Assembly (NCBI GenBank): GCA_947175545.1
Contig: CAMWNI010000014.1
Coordinates: forward strand, 1-55,723
Source of the DNA: an uncultured Porphyromonadaceae bacterium
Lineage (GTDB): Bacteria > Bacteroidota > Bacteroidia > Bacteroidales > Muribaculaceae
Length of the DNA stretch: 55,723 nt
Reading direction: 5' to 3'
Below the pieces are notes generated by a model, which saw only the letters and a program-made list of their open reading frames with translations, made no database searches and was not told the DNA's origin. Below are positions 7,560-17,089 of the stretch, piece by piece. Both the position numbers and the translations under genes were made by a program. Position 1 is the stretch's first letter. Each line of letters begins with the position of its first letter.

Positions 7560-8456
7560 ATGAATAAAAGAATCATAGTTACTGCAATTACAGCATGTAG
7601 CACATTCGCATTGTTGTTTGCCCATGAACATCCTGTTAAGCTGGTTGGGGCATGGAGAGGTCCGAACGACCTGATAGTAAACATGTGTGATGACAATCAG
7701 ATGCAACCGTATGTGTGTTATTGCGGAATTTTTCGCGCTTATGGTTGGTCCGATTTTTCGACTGTTGTTGCCGGAGACTCACTGATAATGAAATCTACTG
7801 GCGCAGAAAGTCCGTTTGAAGGTCGCTTCAAGATTGAGTCAGATGACAGATTGGTCGGCTCTTTGACGATGGGTTACCCGGATGCGGCTTGGTATTATAA
7901 TGGCTGCGCCGAACTGATAAGGCAAAAGCCGGAAATGCCTGACAATCTTAATGCGGACCTCGAAGGGACTATCCTTCCGTCGGATTATGGGAGGCTTTCC
8001 GTTAACCGTGAGGCCGCGCGTGAGGTCTTGTCAACCCTTTCTCCTGACTCATATGGCTATGCTGAACGCGAAGACGTCTGGCAATTGCTTGACGCGAAGA
8101 CTTATCCTGTTACGCCTGACGAGATGATGGGCTTCAAGCGAGTCCGTTCCATCCAGATTGCTGCCAATGACGGGATTTTCTCTTATCCTTATTTCAACTG
8201 TCGTTTTCGCAAGGTCGACGGTAAAGTGTTTTTTGAGAAAACGTCAGGCAGCCAGCGTAAATCCGGCTACGTGTATCAGAACACGCCCGAATCGCTCGTA
8301 TTTCTTGGCGGATGGAGTGTAAACAACGAACCGCAGACGTCATATGGGAGCGAAAATTCCGTTGCCGGAATGGTTTACAAGATAGGCCCCGGCAGAGCCA
8401 TAATGATTTTCTCATCTGAAGATAACCGAGTAGAAATATATGAATTCATAAAATAA
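7560..8456 (+). CDS. Secreted DUF4893-like protein
   Basis: 298 residues with a signal peptide (MNKRIIVTAITACSTFALLFAHE; cleavage near 21-23). The first part (~25-125) is a small beta-rich domain with LVGAWRGPNDLIV. The C-terminal ~150 residues match my memory of DUF4893: YPYFNCRFRKVDGKVFFEKT, then SGSQRKSGYVYQ, LVFLGGWSVN and an acidic end VEIYEFIK. The family is periplasmic or exported and of unknown function. The gene is followed after 55 bp by the DUF3472 gene on the same strand, so the two may be co-expressed. The DUF assignment is from pattern memory. Confidence 0.7.
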   Translation: MNKRIIVTAITACSTFALLFAHEHPVKLVGAWRGPNDLIVNMCDDNQMQPYVCYCGIFRAYGWSDFSTVVAGDSLIMKSTGAESPFEGRFKIESDDRLVGSLTMGYPDAAWYYNGCAELIRQKPEMPDNLNADLEGTILPSDYGRLSVNREAAREVLSTLSPDSYGYAEREDVWQLLDAKTYPVTPDEMMGFKRVRSIQIAANDGIFSYPYFNCRFRKVDGKVFFEKTSGSQRKSGYVYQNTPESLVFLGGWSVNNEPQTSYGSENSVAGMVYKIGPGRAIMIFSSEDNRVEIYEFIK

Positions 8457-8511
8457 TCAAAATCCTTTCATTGATTAATGGTCATTAACAAGTAGAAAAG
8501 ATAATATTGGT

Positions 8512-9765
8512 ATGAAAAAAATGGTTTTAGCAGGAGCGCTTCTTTTGACCTCCTCGTTTGCTCAGGCAGAGCAGCTTGTCATTGGCGCAACCGGAAATGG
8601 CTATGTGACAAGCCGGCATGATGGCGCACAGATTTCAAGAGACGGCATTTCCCGTTGGACTAATCCGGAAACCGTTATCAGTCTTTACTTTTATCTACAT
8701 CAGCCGACAACGGCTGACCTTTCGCTCTATGCCAAGGGGCATTCCGAGATTAAAGTTACTTACGGAAAGACGAGTTTTAATGTCAGTCTGAATTCTGATG
8801 ACTATACTGTTGTTCCCGTAGGCCGGATTAATGTGAAGCACCCGGGATATGTCAGAATTGACCTTCAAGGAATCTCCAGGAGAGGGGATGTGTTCGGCGA
8901 TGTCAAAGATCTGATTGTTGACAACGTTACCGGCGAAAGCAATTATGTGAAGGATTTCTCTGACTATTGGGGGCGTCGGGGTCCTTCAGTCCACATGGCC
9001 TATAAACTGCCCGAAGGCGATACCGAGTGGTTCTACAATGAGGTTACCGTGCCGAAGGAGGGCGAAACCATGCATAGTTATTACATGGCGGCCGGATTTG
9101 GTGAGGGCTATTTCGGCATGCAATATAATTCTCCAACCGAACGCCGCATATTGTTCTCAGTTTGGAGTCCGTTTGACACGCAAGACCCCAGGGCGATCCC
9201 CGAAGACCAGAGAATCCAGTTGTTACGGAGAGGCAAAGACGTCCATATCGGCGAGTTCGGTAACGAAGGGTCGGGCGGACAAAGCTATCTGAAATATCCC
9301 TGGAAGGCCGGTCAGACCTATAAGTTTTTGATGCAGGTCCATCCGGACGGAAACGGAAACACAATTTATACGGCATATTTCTACGCCACAGATGAAAAAG
9401 AATGGCGATTAATTGCGAGCTTCTTACGTCCACAGACGAATACGTGGTACACGCATGCCCATAGCTTTCTTGAAAACTTCAATCCGGAGCAGGGCTATTT
9501 GTCGCGCCAGGTTTATTTTGGCAATCAGTGGGCGCGAAGCAAGGATGGCAAGTGGACGCGCGTTACTGACGGGACGTTCACTCACGACGCTACAGCGAGA
9601 GCCGGAGTCCGTCTTGATTATCAGGGCGGCAATGCGAAAAATAATCGGTTTTATTTGAAAATGGGAGGATTTTTTGACGAATCTGTTCCGATGGGAACAA
9701 AATTTCATTGCAAACCGACCGGGAAAGCACCGGAAATTAACTGGGATGCGTTACAGCAGTTATAA
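8512..9765 (+). CDS. Exported DUF3472 (with DUF5077-like N-domain) protein
   Basis: 417 residues starting with a signal peptide (MKKMVLAGALLLTSSFAQAEQ). An N-terminal beta-sandwich of about 120 residues (VISLYFYLHQPTTADLSLYA, VRIDLQGISRRGDVFG) resembles DUF5077. The rest matches DUF3472: VHMAYKLPEGDTEWFYNEV, YYMAAGFGEGYFGMQ, RRILFSVWSP, QSYLKYPWKAGQTYKFL, and FLENFNPEQGYLSRQVYFGNQWA. Such proteins are secreted in Bacteroidetes, may bind or cleave glycans, and have no established activity. A strong hairpin terminator follows. Confidence 0.82.
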   Translation: MKKMVLAGALLLTSSFAQAEQLVIGATGNGYVTSRHDGAQISRDGISRWTNPETVISLYFYLHQPTTADLSLYAKGHSEIKVTYGKTSFNVSLNSDDYTVVPVGRINVKHPGYVRIDLQGISRRGDVFGDVKDLIVDNVTGESNYVKDFSDYWGRRGPSVHMAYKLPEGDTEWFYNEVTVPKEGETMHSYYMAAGFGEGYFGMQYNSPTERRILFSVWSPFDTQDPRAIPEDQRIQLLRRGKDVHIGEFGNEGSGGQSYLKYPWKAGQTYKFLMQVHPDGNGNTIYTAYFYATDEKEWRLIASFLRPQTNTWYTHAHSFLENFNPEQGYLSRQVYFGNQWARSKDGKWTRVTDGTFTHDATARAGVRLDYQGGNAKNNRFYLKMGGFFDESVPMGTKFHCKPTGKAPEINWDALQQL

Positions 9766-9768
9766 AAT

Positions 9769-9815
9769 AAAGAATGTTCGGCCAACGTATAAAAACGGCC
9801 GAACATTCTTTTTTT
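9769..9815. terminator. Bidirectional intrinsic terminator
   Basis: A 13-bp perfect stem (AGAATGTTCGGCC and its complement) with an A-run before and a run of seven or more T after. It serves the DUF3472 gene on the plus strand and, in the other direction, the DUF4249 gene ending at 9825. Confidence 0.88.
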
Positions 9816-9824
9816 ACATCCGAA

Positions 9825-10634
9825 CTATTGGAAAACCGGAATATCGTCAGGGTGGAAGGTTATTGAAGCCGACGAGGGTGAAGTAGCGGTGAAATAACCG
9901 AGACAGCGCGGTCCGGAAAACAGGGCTGGTCCGTTACTGTCGTTTTGGAGTGCTTCAAGATAATCGTGCATGGAACGAGAGATACGCTCGATGGTCATTG
10001 TAATGATGTCTCCGTCAAAGAGAACGGTATCGTCATCCTCCTCTGTTGTGTCTCGTCGGGTAGTAATGGTAAAGAATGTCCCGATGCCGTTAACTGCGCT
10101 GCGGTCGTCCAGCTCTTTCCACATGTATATTTCCCCGTTGCGGTAGAGTTTGATCCAGTAGCAGTCGCCATTGACCGACGGGTTGTCAAGAAACTGGCCC
10201 TGAAGCACGGCAACCTGGTCGTAAGGCATGTTAATCCAATTGAACCGGATATCAATAATTTCCGTCGGTGGATACATTGTCGTTTCGGCTTGAAAGATTT
10301 CGCCGTTTCGTTCAACGCTAAGACGATAAACATGGCCCTCAATGCCGGGAGTCGGGTCTGTGAAGTAGCCGTCGGCATCAGCCATTAGATAATACTGCAC
10401 CCCGTCGGTAATGTCTGTCAGTGTAACGATTGCGTCAGTCAGGAGCGAGCGGTTCATTGGCTCGTCCATTGGTGTGGTCCGCGTTATTCCGGCCCGGATT
10501 CCGTCAGGGGTAAGCTCGGCTTCAATAACCGTCAGAGGCACAATCTCATGATATGTCAGGTCGAAGTCTCTCTGGCATGCTGCCGAAATGATAGCGATGA
10601 CTGTTAAAACAGCAGTCTTGATATATTTTCTCAT
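9825..10634 (-). CDS. DUF4249 lipoprotein
   Basis: 269 residues with a lipoprotein signal (MRKYIKTAVLTVIAIISAAC, Cys20). The body fits DUF4249: VIEAELTPDG near the start, NRSLLTDAIVTLTD, then PTPGIEGHVYRLSVERNGEIFQAETTM-type strands, and near the end ALFSGPRCLGYFTATSPSS. DUF4249 proteins are nearly always encoded next to a TonB-dependent receptor, as here (8-bp gap). They probably act as outer-membrane partners of it, by analogy to SusD-like proteins. The ligand is unknown. Confidence 0.85.
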   Translation of the reverse strand: MRKYIKTAVLTVIAIISAACQRDFDLTYHEIVPLTVIEAELTPDGIRAGITRTTPMDEPMNRSLLTDAIVTLTDITDGVQYYLMADADGYFTDPTPGIEGHVYRLSVERNGEIFQAETTMYPPTEIIDIRFNWINMPYDQVAVLQGQFLDNPSVNGDCYWIKLYRNGEIYMWKELDDRSAVNGIGTFFTITTRRDTTEEDDDTVLFDGDIITMTIERISRSMHDYLEALQNDSNGPALFSGPRCLGYFTATSPSSASITFHPDDIPVFQ

Positions 10635-10642
10635 GATGCGTA

Positions 10643-12706
10643 TCAGAATTTGAGAGTATATGAAACGGAGGGGACGAGGCCATACATTGCCTGGATGACG
10701 GCTTGCGTACCGGATGGTTTTGACGGGTCGTCGCGGAAAAAGACAATATATGGATTATAGCGGCAATAAGTGTTGTAGATTCCGAATGCCCATTCATAGG
10801 AGAATCTCTGACCAATGTGGGTATACGTTGCTGAGATATCAAGCCGATGGGTCGGCGGCGCCTTATATGTGTTGCGTGCTGAATAGTAGTAGCAGGTTTC
10901 GCCGGCTATCTCATATTTGACATCCGGGGCCGTCAGCGGTTGTCCGGAAAGGAAAATCCATGAGCCGGAAAGGTTCCAGCGGTCAGAAATCTGATAAATG
11001 GCAGTAAGCGAGATGTCGTGACGGCGATTATTCGAAGCGTTATACCATTCTCCGTTGTTTATGCCCGGAATTTTGGTTTCAGTTTGTGATATCGTGTAGG
11101 CAATCCACCCCGTCAGTCTTCCGGTGTTTTTCCGCAACATGAATTCTGCTCCATAGCTGCGGCCCTTGCCTCCAAGAATAATGTTTTCAAGCGCTATATC
11201 GGAGAACGAACTCTTGCCGTCGCAATAGTCATATACGTTCGCAATGTCGCGATAATAAAGTTCGGCCGACCAGTCGAGTGTGCCGCTCTCTGTCATGCCA
11301 CAATAGCCGATGGCATATTGCAGAGCGCGCTCTGGTTTAACGTGTGCGGACGTGAGTGCATAGCGGTCAAAGGGGAAAGACGTTGTGGTTGACCGGATTG
11401 CGTGAAGATTCTGAGACGAGGACCCTATGCCGGCCTTAAGATTGTGGAGGCGCGAAATATTATACTTAAGGTTTATGCGCGGTTCAACGTCAATATACGT
11501 TCGACTGTCAAACTGGTTCTGAAAATCATAAATCGAGCTGAAATCATGGAATCGGCTTTGGGACAGGACCGACGAGACATTAAGACGTATTCCTGCCGTT
11601 ATGTCAAACCACTCTGATAAGGTGCCGGTATAGTCCGCCCAGGCGGAATTGCCCCATAACGACCGGATTTCGCGTTCGCGGGCCGAATTGAGAATCCATT
11701 CTGCCGACTTTACCTGAAGCAGTTCGGAGCGCAGCCCAAATTCAACGGAGTGCTTTTCCGCAATCTGCCATCTTATTTTTTCGTTGAGCGAATAATTATG
11801 GATATATGTCCACATTGTCTGGTTTAAATCCATGATGTCCATGTCCATTTTAGGCTCAAAGTAAGTAAGAGCTGCAGTTGTCGTAAACGAGACTTTGTCT
11901 GATGCGCGCGCAATCCAGTTGACAGAGGAGCCGAGATTGCCCCAGTATAGTCCCATCAGGTCGCTGACTGCCATATTGTCATGGCTGATAAAAAATGAAC
12001 CGTCAATGACGTGACGAGTCGAAGGCTGATACTGAATCCGGGCAGAAATATCATAGAAATTCATTACTGTGCTTCGATATTTCGGTATGAGCTTAAGAAA
12101 GGCATCGACATATGAGCGGCGTGCCGCAACGGCGAATGACATCTTATCTTTTATAATCGGTCCTTCCGCCTTCAGTTTTGCAGCGAGAATGCCAATGGTT
12201 GCCGAGCCATGGAACTGCTCCATGTCTCCCGGCGAGAGCGATGTTTCGAGAACGGATGAAGTCGCTCCTCCATACATTGCAGGAATTGGACCTTTATAGA
12301 GTGTCGCGCTCCCGATGGCATCATCGTTGAAGGTGGAGAAGATTCCCATGACGTGCGACGGATTGTAGAGCGAAATACCGTCCAGCAGCACAAGATTCTG
12401 CGACGCATTGCCGCCGCGCACCTCGAAGCCTCCTCCTCCGTCACCCTCGTTGCGCACTCCGGGCAGGAGTGCCAGAGATTTGATTATGTCATTTTCTCCG
12501 CCAAATGATGGAAGAAGAGACATTTTTGTCAGTTCGAGCCGCTCGGCGCCGATTCGTTTGCTTTCTATGCGCTGACGTGCCGAACTGCCGGTAACGATAA
12601 TCTCATGAAGTTCATGAACGGATGATACGGTATCGGCCGGCGTTTGAGCGTTTGTGGCAATAACATTCGACACAATAGCCGGCCATATCAGAAGGATTGC
12701 TTTCAT
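10643..12706 (-). CDS. TonB-dependent outer-membrane receptor
   Basis: 687 residues. A signal peptide (MKAILLIWPAIVSNVIATNAQ) precedes the plug domain at ~25-170 (VHELHEIIVTGSS, LALLPGVRNEGDGGGGFEVRG, NLVLLDGISLYNPSH). A beta-barrel then runs to the C-terminal aromatic end (VSYTLKF). There is no CarboxypepD_reg domain in front of the plug, unlike many Bacteroidetes receptors paired with DUF4249. The frame is open to 12760, but a strong promoter (12730-12761) lies inside that extension, so 12706 is the start. It imports an unknown ligand using TonB energy. Confidence 0.92.
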   Translation of the reverse strand: MKAILLIWPAIVSNVIATNAQTPADTVSSVHELHEIIVTGSSARQRIESKRIGAERLELTKMSLLPSFGGENDIIKSLALLPGVRNEGDGGGGFEVRGGNASQNLVLLDGISLYNPSHVMGIFSTFNDDAIGSATLYKGPIPAMYGGATSSVLETSLSPGDMEQFHGSATIGILAAKLKAEGPIIKDKMSFAVAARRSYVDAFLKLIPKYRSTVMNFYDISARIQYQPSTRHVIDGSFFISHDNMAVSDLMGLYWGNLGSSVNWIARASDKVSFTTTAALTYFEPKMDMDIMDLNQTMWTYIHNYSLNEKIRWQIAEKHSVEFGLRSELLQVKSAEWILNSAREREIRSLWGNSAWADYTGTLSEWFDITAGIRLNVSSVLSQSRFHDFSSIYDFQNQFDSRTYIDVEPRINLKYNISRLHNLKAGIGSSSQNLHAIRSTTTSFPFDRYALTSAHVKPERALQYAIGYCGMTESGTLDWSAELYYRDIANVYDYCDGKSSFSDIALENIILGGKGRSYGAEFMLRKNTGRLTGWIAYTISQTETKIPGINNGEWYNASNNRRHDISLTAIYQISDRWNLSGSWIFLSGQPLTAPDVKYEIAGETCYYYSARNTYKAPPTHRLDISATYTHIGQRFSYEWAFGIYNTYCRYNPYIVFFRDDPSKPSGTQAVIQAMYGLVPSVSYTLKF

Positions 12707-12729
12707 TCGTGGTTTTTGTAAAATTGCCG

Positions 12730-12761
12730 CAAAGTTACGCATTATTCGTTTAGCAAACAAA
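12730..12761 (-). promoter_or_regulatory. Strong Bacteroidetes promoter for the TonB receptor
   Basis: On the minus strand, TTTG (12758-12761) is followed after exactly 20 bp by TAACTTTG (12730-12737), a full match to the TTTG/TAnnTTTG consensus. It places the start of translation at 12706 after a leader of roughly 20 nt. The adaptor gene reads the other way from the same 98-bp interval. Confidence 0.8.
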
Positions 12762-12804
12762 AAAGGGGTTGTGGATGTTTTATTTGCAAAAGAATGTTTC
12801 AGCT

Positions 12805-13866
12805 ATGAAAAAGACAAAGACTCCTGTAATTTATCTTGTGCTTGGCTCACTGTTTGTCTGTGGGCTGAATTCTTGTGGCCTTAAAAAAGAAAAAATCACA
12901 CCGGCCTCGCCCGTGAGGGTTGAGGTAATGGCTGTCAGGTCCTCGGACGTAAGCGACACACGCACCTATTCCGGCACTGTCGAATCAGGCAACGGTTCAG
13001 AGCTAAGCTTCTCTGTGGCCGGCACTATAAAGAATATATACGTGGCGCCGGGTAAGACTGTGACAAAAGGTCAACTGCTTGCTGAACTTAACGACGAAAG
13101 CCTCGTCAATGCCGCCAATATCGCCCAGGCAACCCTTGAGGAAGTTCGCGACGCATATGCCAGACTGCAGAAACTCCACGACGCAGACGCGCTGCCCGAT
13201 ATCAAGTGGACCGAGATGCAGTCCAAGCTCAAGCAGGCTGAAAACGCAGCCGACATCGCAAACCGTGCGGTGAAGGATGCACGGATATACGCTCCCGTCA
13301 GTGGGGTGATTGCCGAAAAAAACGCTGACGCCGGCCAGACGGTCATTCCTGCAATGCCGGTTCTGAAAATTGTCGCATTGGGCGACGTTAAAGTTTCTAT
13401 TTCTGTTCCGGAAAATGAAATTTCGGCAATGAAACCCGGACGCAATGCATCAATTTCGATTGATGCTCTTGGAGGCGAAATCCGTGATGGTGTTCTGACG
13501 GAGCAAGGCGTTGTTGCAAATCCGCTGTCACGCGCCTACGATGTTAAGTTCAGAGTTGATAATGCCGACGGTGAGTTACTTCCGGGCATGCTCTGCTCAG
13601 TAAAGTTGACACCGGTTGTCGATTCCGCGGTCAATTCGCGCGGCGCTATTGTGTTGCCTCCTCAGGCCGTTCTGTTGAGCGCAGATAATCGTAATTTCGT
13701 ATGGCTTGCCAATAGCGGAAAGGCCAGGATGCGTTATATTGAGCAGGGCGGTATCACGGCTGACGGCATTATTGTCAGCTCCGGCATTAATCCCGGCGAC
13801 AGCGTAATTACAGCCGGTATGCAAAAAATAAGCAATGGAACGGAAATCGTTATTTCTGAGAAATAA
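12805..13866 (+). CDS. RND efflux periplasmic adaptor (membrane fusion lipoprotein)
   Basis: 353 residues. MKKTKTPVIYLVLGSLFVCG then the lipobox LNSC with Cys24 shows a periplasmic lipoprotein anchored in the inner membrane. Domains in order: beta-barrel/lipoyl half 'SFSVAGTIKNIYVAPGKTVTKGQLLAELND', alpha-helical hairpin ~95-150, the second lipoyl half 'DARIYAPVSGVIAEKNADAGQTV' and the C-terminal barrel. It links the inner-membrane pump to TolC. The frame is open to 12769, but the signal peptide defines the ATG at 12805. First gene of a complete RND operon (pump 20 bp further on). Confidence 0.92.
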   Translation: MKKTKTPVIYLVLGSLFVCGLNSCGLKKEKITPASPVRVEVMAVRSSDVSDTRTYSGTVESGNGSELSFSVAGTIKNIYVAPGKTVTKGQLLAELNDESLVNAANIAQATLEEVRDAYARLQKLHDADALPDIKWTEMQSKLKQAENAADIANRAVKDARIYAPVSGVIAEKNADAGQTVIPAMPVLKIVALGDVKVSISVPENEISAMKPGRNASISIDALGGEIRDGVLTEQGVVANPLSRAYDVKFRVDNADGELLPGMLCSVKLTPVVDSAVNSRGAIVLPPQAVLLSADNRNFVWLANSGKARMRYIEQGGITADGIIVSSGINPGDSVITAGMQKISNGTEIVISEK

Positions 13867-13886
13867 TCTAAAACTTCGTACACATT

Positions 13887-16800
13887 ATGGCAACTGATCA
13901 CACGACTCCTACCCCTGACAGCCAAGCTCCAAGACCCCTGCAAAAACCGGCTGGGATTGTGGTCGCAGGATTGAAATACAGACGCATAGTCATTTTGCTT
14001 TCAGTAGTGCTGATTTTATTCGGCATCTATGCTCTTGTCAAAATGGATAAGAACGAATTCCCGGACTTTACAATCCGTGAGGGCGTTGTTGCTGCCGTCT
14101 ATCCCGGGGCGACTCCAGAGCAGATAGCTCAGGAGGTTCTGAAACCGTTGGAGGATTACGTATTTTCCTACAAAGAGGTCAACAAACAGAAAACTTACAG
14201 TAACTGTACGGACGGTATGGTTATGATTTTCGTTGAACTGGACGACAACATTCAGGATGCAACTCCATTCTGGAATGAATTCAAACTGGGCATGGATGCC
14301 GTAAAGTTGAAGTTGCCGGCCGGAGTTCTGGCAGTGGAGACAATTTCGAACTTCGGAGATACTTCCGCACTGTTAATTACCATGCAGAGCGAGCAAAAGA
14401 CCTATCGCGAGCTGGAGCAGTACATGGATCGGTTACGTGACCGACTGCGCACAATCGAAAGCGTCGGAACAATGGATGTCTACGGAAAGCAGAACGAGCA
14501 GATTGCCGTTACGTTTAATCCGGAAAAACTGACCCATTACGCGTTGAACGAAAAGACCCTTGGCGCGTTGCTCCTGGCCAAAGGTTTCCAGACTACGGGC
14601 GGTTCGCTCCGTAGCGACACCTATACGCAGCCAATTCATGTCGAACGCTCGATTAATTCCGTCAATGACCTTCAGCAGATGATTATCATGTCGCTGCCTG
14701 ACGGTTCAGTCGTCCGTCTGGGAGATGTCGCAACCGTCAAAAAGGAATATGCGGAACCGACATCTTACATTACAAATAACGGAACGAAGTGTATTCTCCT
14801 CTCAGTGCAGATGAAGGATGGCTACAATATTGTTGAGATGGGACGCGAAGTCAATCGCCAGCTTGATGCATTCAACGCCGAGATTCCGTCTGATGTTACC
14901 CTGTTTAAGATTACAGACCAACCGACGGTTGTCAATTCGTCGGTCAATGATTTTTTGCAAGAACTCGTAATTGCTATTGTTGCCGTTGTTATCGTAATCA
15001 TGTTTTTGCTGCCGTTGAAGGTGGCTTTGATTGCTGCAAGCACAATCCCTATCGCAATATTTATATCGCTCGGTTTGTTCTATATGTTCGGCATTGAGTT
15101 GAACACGGTGACTTTAGCGTGTTTGATTCTTTCGTTGGGCATGATTGTTGATAACTCGGTCGTTATCATTGATGATTATGTTGAGCTGATTTCAGATGGA
15201 ATGGACCATAGGTCGGCTACTTTGCGGTCCGGTACGGAATTCCTAAAGGCTATTTTTTCGGCAACTCTCGCAATTTCGATTACGTTCTTCCCGTTCCTTC
15301 TGACAATGACGGGGATGTTCCGTGACTTCTTGACGGATTTTCCTTGGGCGTTGACCATTATCCTGATGATTTCGCTGATAGTTGCCGAACTGCTTGTGCC
15401 TTTCTTACAATATCAGCTGATTAAAGAGCCGATTTATAAGCAGGAGCAGGAAGCGATTGCCTCGGGTAAGAAAAAATTCTCATTCTTCGTCTCTCTTCAG
15501 AAAGTTTACAATAAGCTGATTGCGGTTTGCTTTAACCACCCGACCGCAACCTTGGTAATTTCGGTTGTCGTGACCCTGGGGGGGATTGCATTGTTTGTGA
15601 CCCGTCCGTTCAAACTGATGCCGATTGCCGAGCGTAACCAGTTTGCCGTTGAGATTTTCCTGCCGACCGGAACGTCGGTCAGCCGGACTTCAGAAGTGGC
15701 GGATTCGCTTGAACGAATCCTGGCCAAGGATGAGCGGGTTGTCTCAATCGCTTCGTTCCATGGTTGTGCCTCTCCGCGCTTCCAGGCAACGTATGCTCCG
15801 CAGGTCGGCGGACCGAATTTCGCGCAATTCATTGTGAACACCAAAAGCGACGACGCGACGATTGATGTCCTCAATGAATACACGAACGCTTACGAGAGCT
15901 ATTTCTCTGATGCGATTGTGCGTTTCAAGCAGTTAAGTTATTCAAATGCAGCTTATCCGATTGAAATTCGCATTGCCGGAGATGATTTTGCGCAGTTGCA
16001 GCAGGTCAGCGACTCAATCATGGCCAAAATGCGAACAATTGATGGCCTTCGCTGTGTCCGTTCGTCGCTTGACAATCCGCTGGTTGCCGCTCATGTGGTT
16101 CCCAATGAGACTCAGACGTCTCGCCTTGGCCTTAACAATCTCGGCATTGAGGCAACGCTGGCAATGCGCTATAGCAGCGGTGTCCCGATAGCCACGGTCT
16201 GGGAAGGCGATTATGGGATTCCGGTTATGCTGAAAACCGGTACTTCAGAGCGCTCTGATGCCGATGACCTCAGAAACGAGCCGATGCCGATTGCCCTTGG
16301 CGCGTCTTCTGCTCCTCTGCGTCAATTCGCACAAGTTGAACCACAGTGGAACCACGGTCAGCTGTCGCATCGCAGTGGCCGCCCGACGATTTCAATTATG
16401 GCCGAGGTCCAGCGGAATGTAAATGTCATTGACCGTACGGAGGCCGTAATGGATGCCATTCATTCAATGGATATCCCTGATGGCGTCACGATTAGCCGCG
16501 GAGGTGACTGGGATAATTCAATGACGATTCTTCCACAGATAATGGAAGCGCTTGCAATCGCAGTCGTGATTATTTTCTTCATTATTCTGTTTCATTACGC
16601 TCAGATTAACACTGCGGTGCTGATGGTTCTGTCTCTTCTGCTTTGTATTCCCGGTGCGGGCATAGGCATGCTGATTCAGGGGACGGACATTTCGCTGACG
16701 TGTGTTCTCGGCATTGTGTCGCTGATGGGCATCCTTGTCCGAAATGCAATTGTTCTGCTTGACTATGCCGAAGAACTCCGGAACCAGGGCGCGACTCTGA

Positions 16801-17060
16801 AGGAGGCTGTTTTCCAGGCATCACAGCGTCGAATGCGTCCGATTTTCCTCACCTCGGCCGCCGCCACGATGGGCGTTGTGCCGATGGTTATCGGCGGGTC
16901 TGCCTTGTGGCAACCTATGGGGGTTGTGATTTTCTATGGCACTCCGATTACGATGATTTTCATTCTGACGACGATTCCTGTCGCATACTGGAAAATGAAA
17001 GCACGCCAGAAGGGGGCAAATTCGCCGCTTGACGAACCGCTGGAAACTCACATGATCTGA
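13887..17060 (+). CDS. RND efflux pump, inner-membrane permease (AcrB/ACR_tran family)
   Basis: 1057 residues, full length for an HAE-type RND pump. The cytoplasmic Pro-rich N-terminus leads into TM1 (RIVILLSVVLILFGIYALV). Two large periplasmic loops follow: PGATPEQIAQEVLKPLED and its repeat PTGTSVSRTSEVADSLERIL. TM2-6 hold the proton-relay segment LGMIVDNSVVIIDDYVEL, and the second half mirrors it (VSLMGILVRNAIVLLDYAEEL). The pump should export drugs, bile acids or lipophilic metabolites by proton antiport; the substrate cannot be read from sequence. There is no repressor gene alongside. Confidence 0.95.
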   Translation: MATDHTTPTPDSQAPRPLQKPAGIVVAGLKYRRIVILLSVVLILFGIYALVKMDKNEFPDFTIREGVVAAVYPGATPEQIAQEVLKPLEDYVFSYKEVNKQKTYSNCTDGMVMIFVELDDNIQDATPFWNEFKLGMDAVKLKLPAGVLAVETISNFGDTSALLITMQSEQKTYRELEQYMDRLRDRLRTIESVGTMDVYGKQNEQIAVTFNPEKLTHYALNEKTLGALLLAKGFQTTGGSLRSDTYTQPIHVERSINSVNDLQQMIIMSLPDGSVVRLGDVATVKKEYAEPTSYITNNGTKCILLSVQMKDGYNIVEMGREVNRQLDAFNAEIPSDVTLFKITDQPTVVNSSVNDFLQELVIAIVAVVIVIMFLLPLKVALIAASTIPIAIFISLGLFYMFGIELNTVTLACLILSLGMIVDNSVVIIDDYVELISDGMDHRSATLRSGTEFLKAIFSATLAISITFFPFLLTMTGMFRDFLTDFPWALTIILMISLIVAELLVPFLQYQLIKEPIYKQEQEAIASGKKKFSFFVSLQKVYNKLIAVCFNHPTATLVISVVVTLGGIALFVTRPFKLMPIAERNQFAVEIFLPTGTSVSRTSEVADSLERILAKDERVVSIASFHGCASPRFQATYAPQVGGPNFAQFIVNTKSDDATIDVLNEYTNAYESYFSDAIVRFKQLSYSNAAYPIEIRIAGDDFAQLQQVSDSIMAKMRTIDGLRCVRSSLDNPLVAAHVVPNETQTSRLGLNNLGIEATLAMRYSSGVPIATVWEGDYGIPVMLKTGTSERSDADDLRNEPMPIALGASSAPLRQFAQVEPQWNHGQLSHRSGRPTISIMAEVQRNVNVIDRTEAVMDAIHSMDIPDGVTISRGGDWDNSMTILPQIMEALAIAVVIIFFIILFHYAQINTAVLMVLSLLLCIPGAGIGMLIQGTDISLTCVLGIVSLMGILVRNAIVLLDYAEELRNQGATLKEAVFQASQRRMRPIFLTSAAATMGVVPMVIGGSALWQPMGVVIFYGTPITMIFILTTIPVAYWKMKARQKGANSPLDEPLETHMI

Positions 17061-17089
17061 AAAACTGCAAATCAAAAAGATTTCTGAAT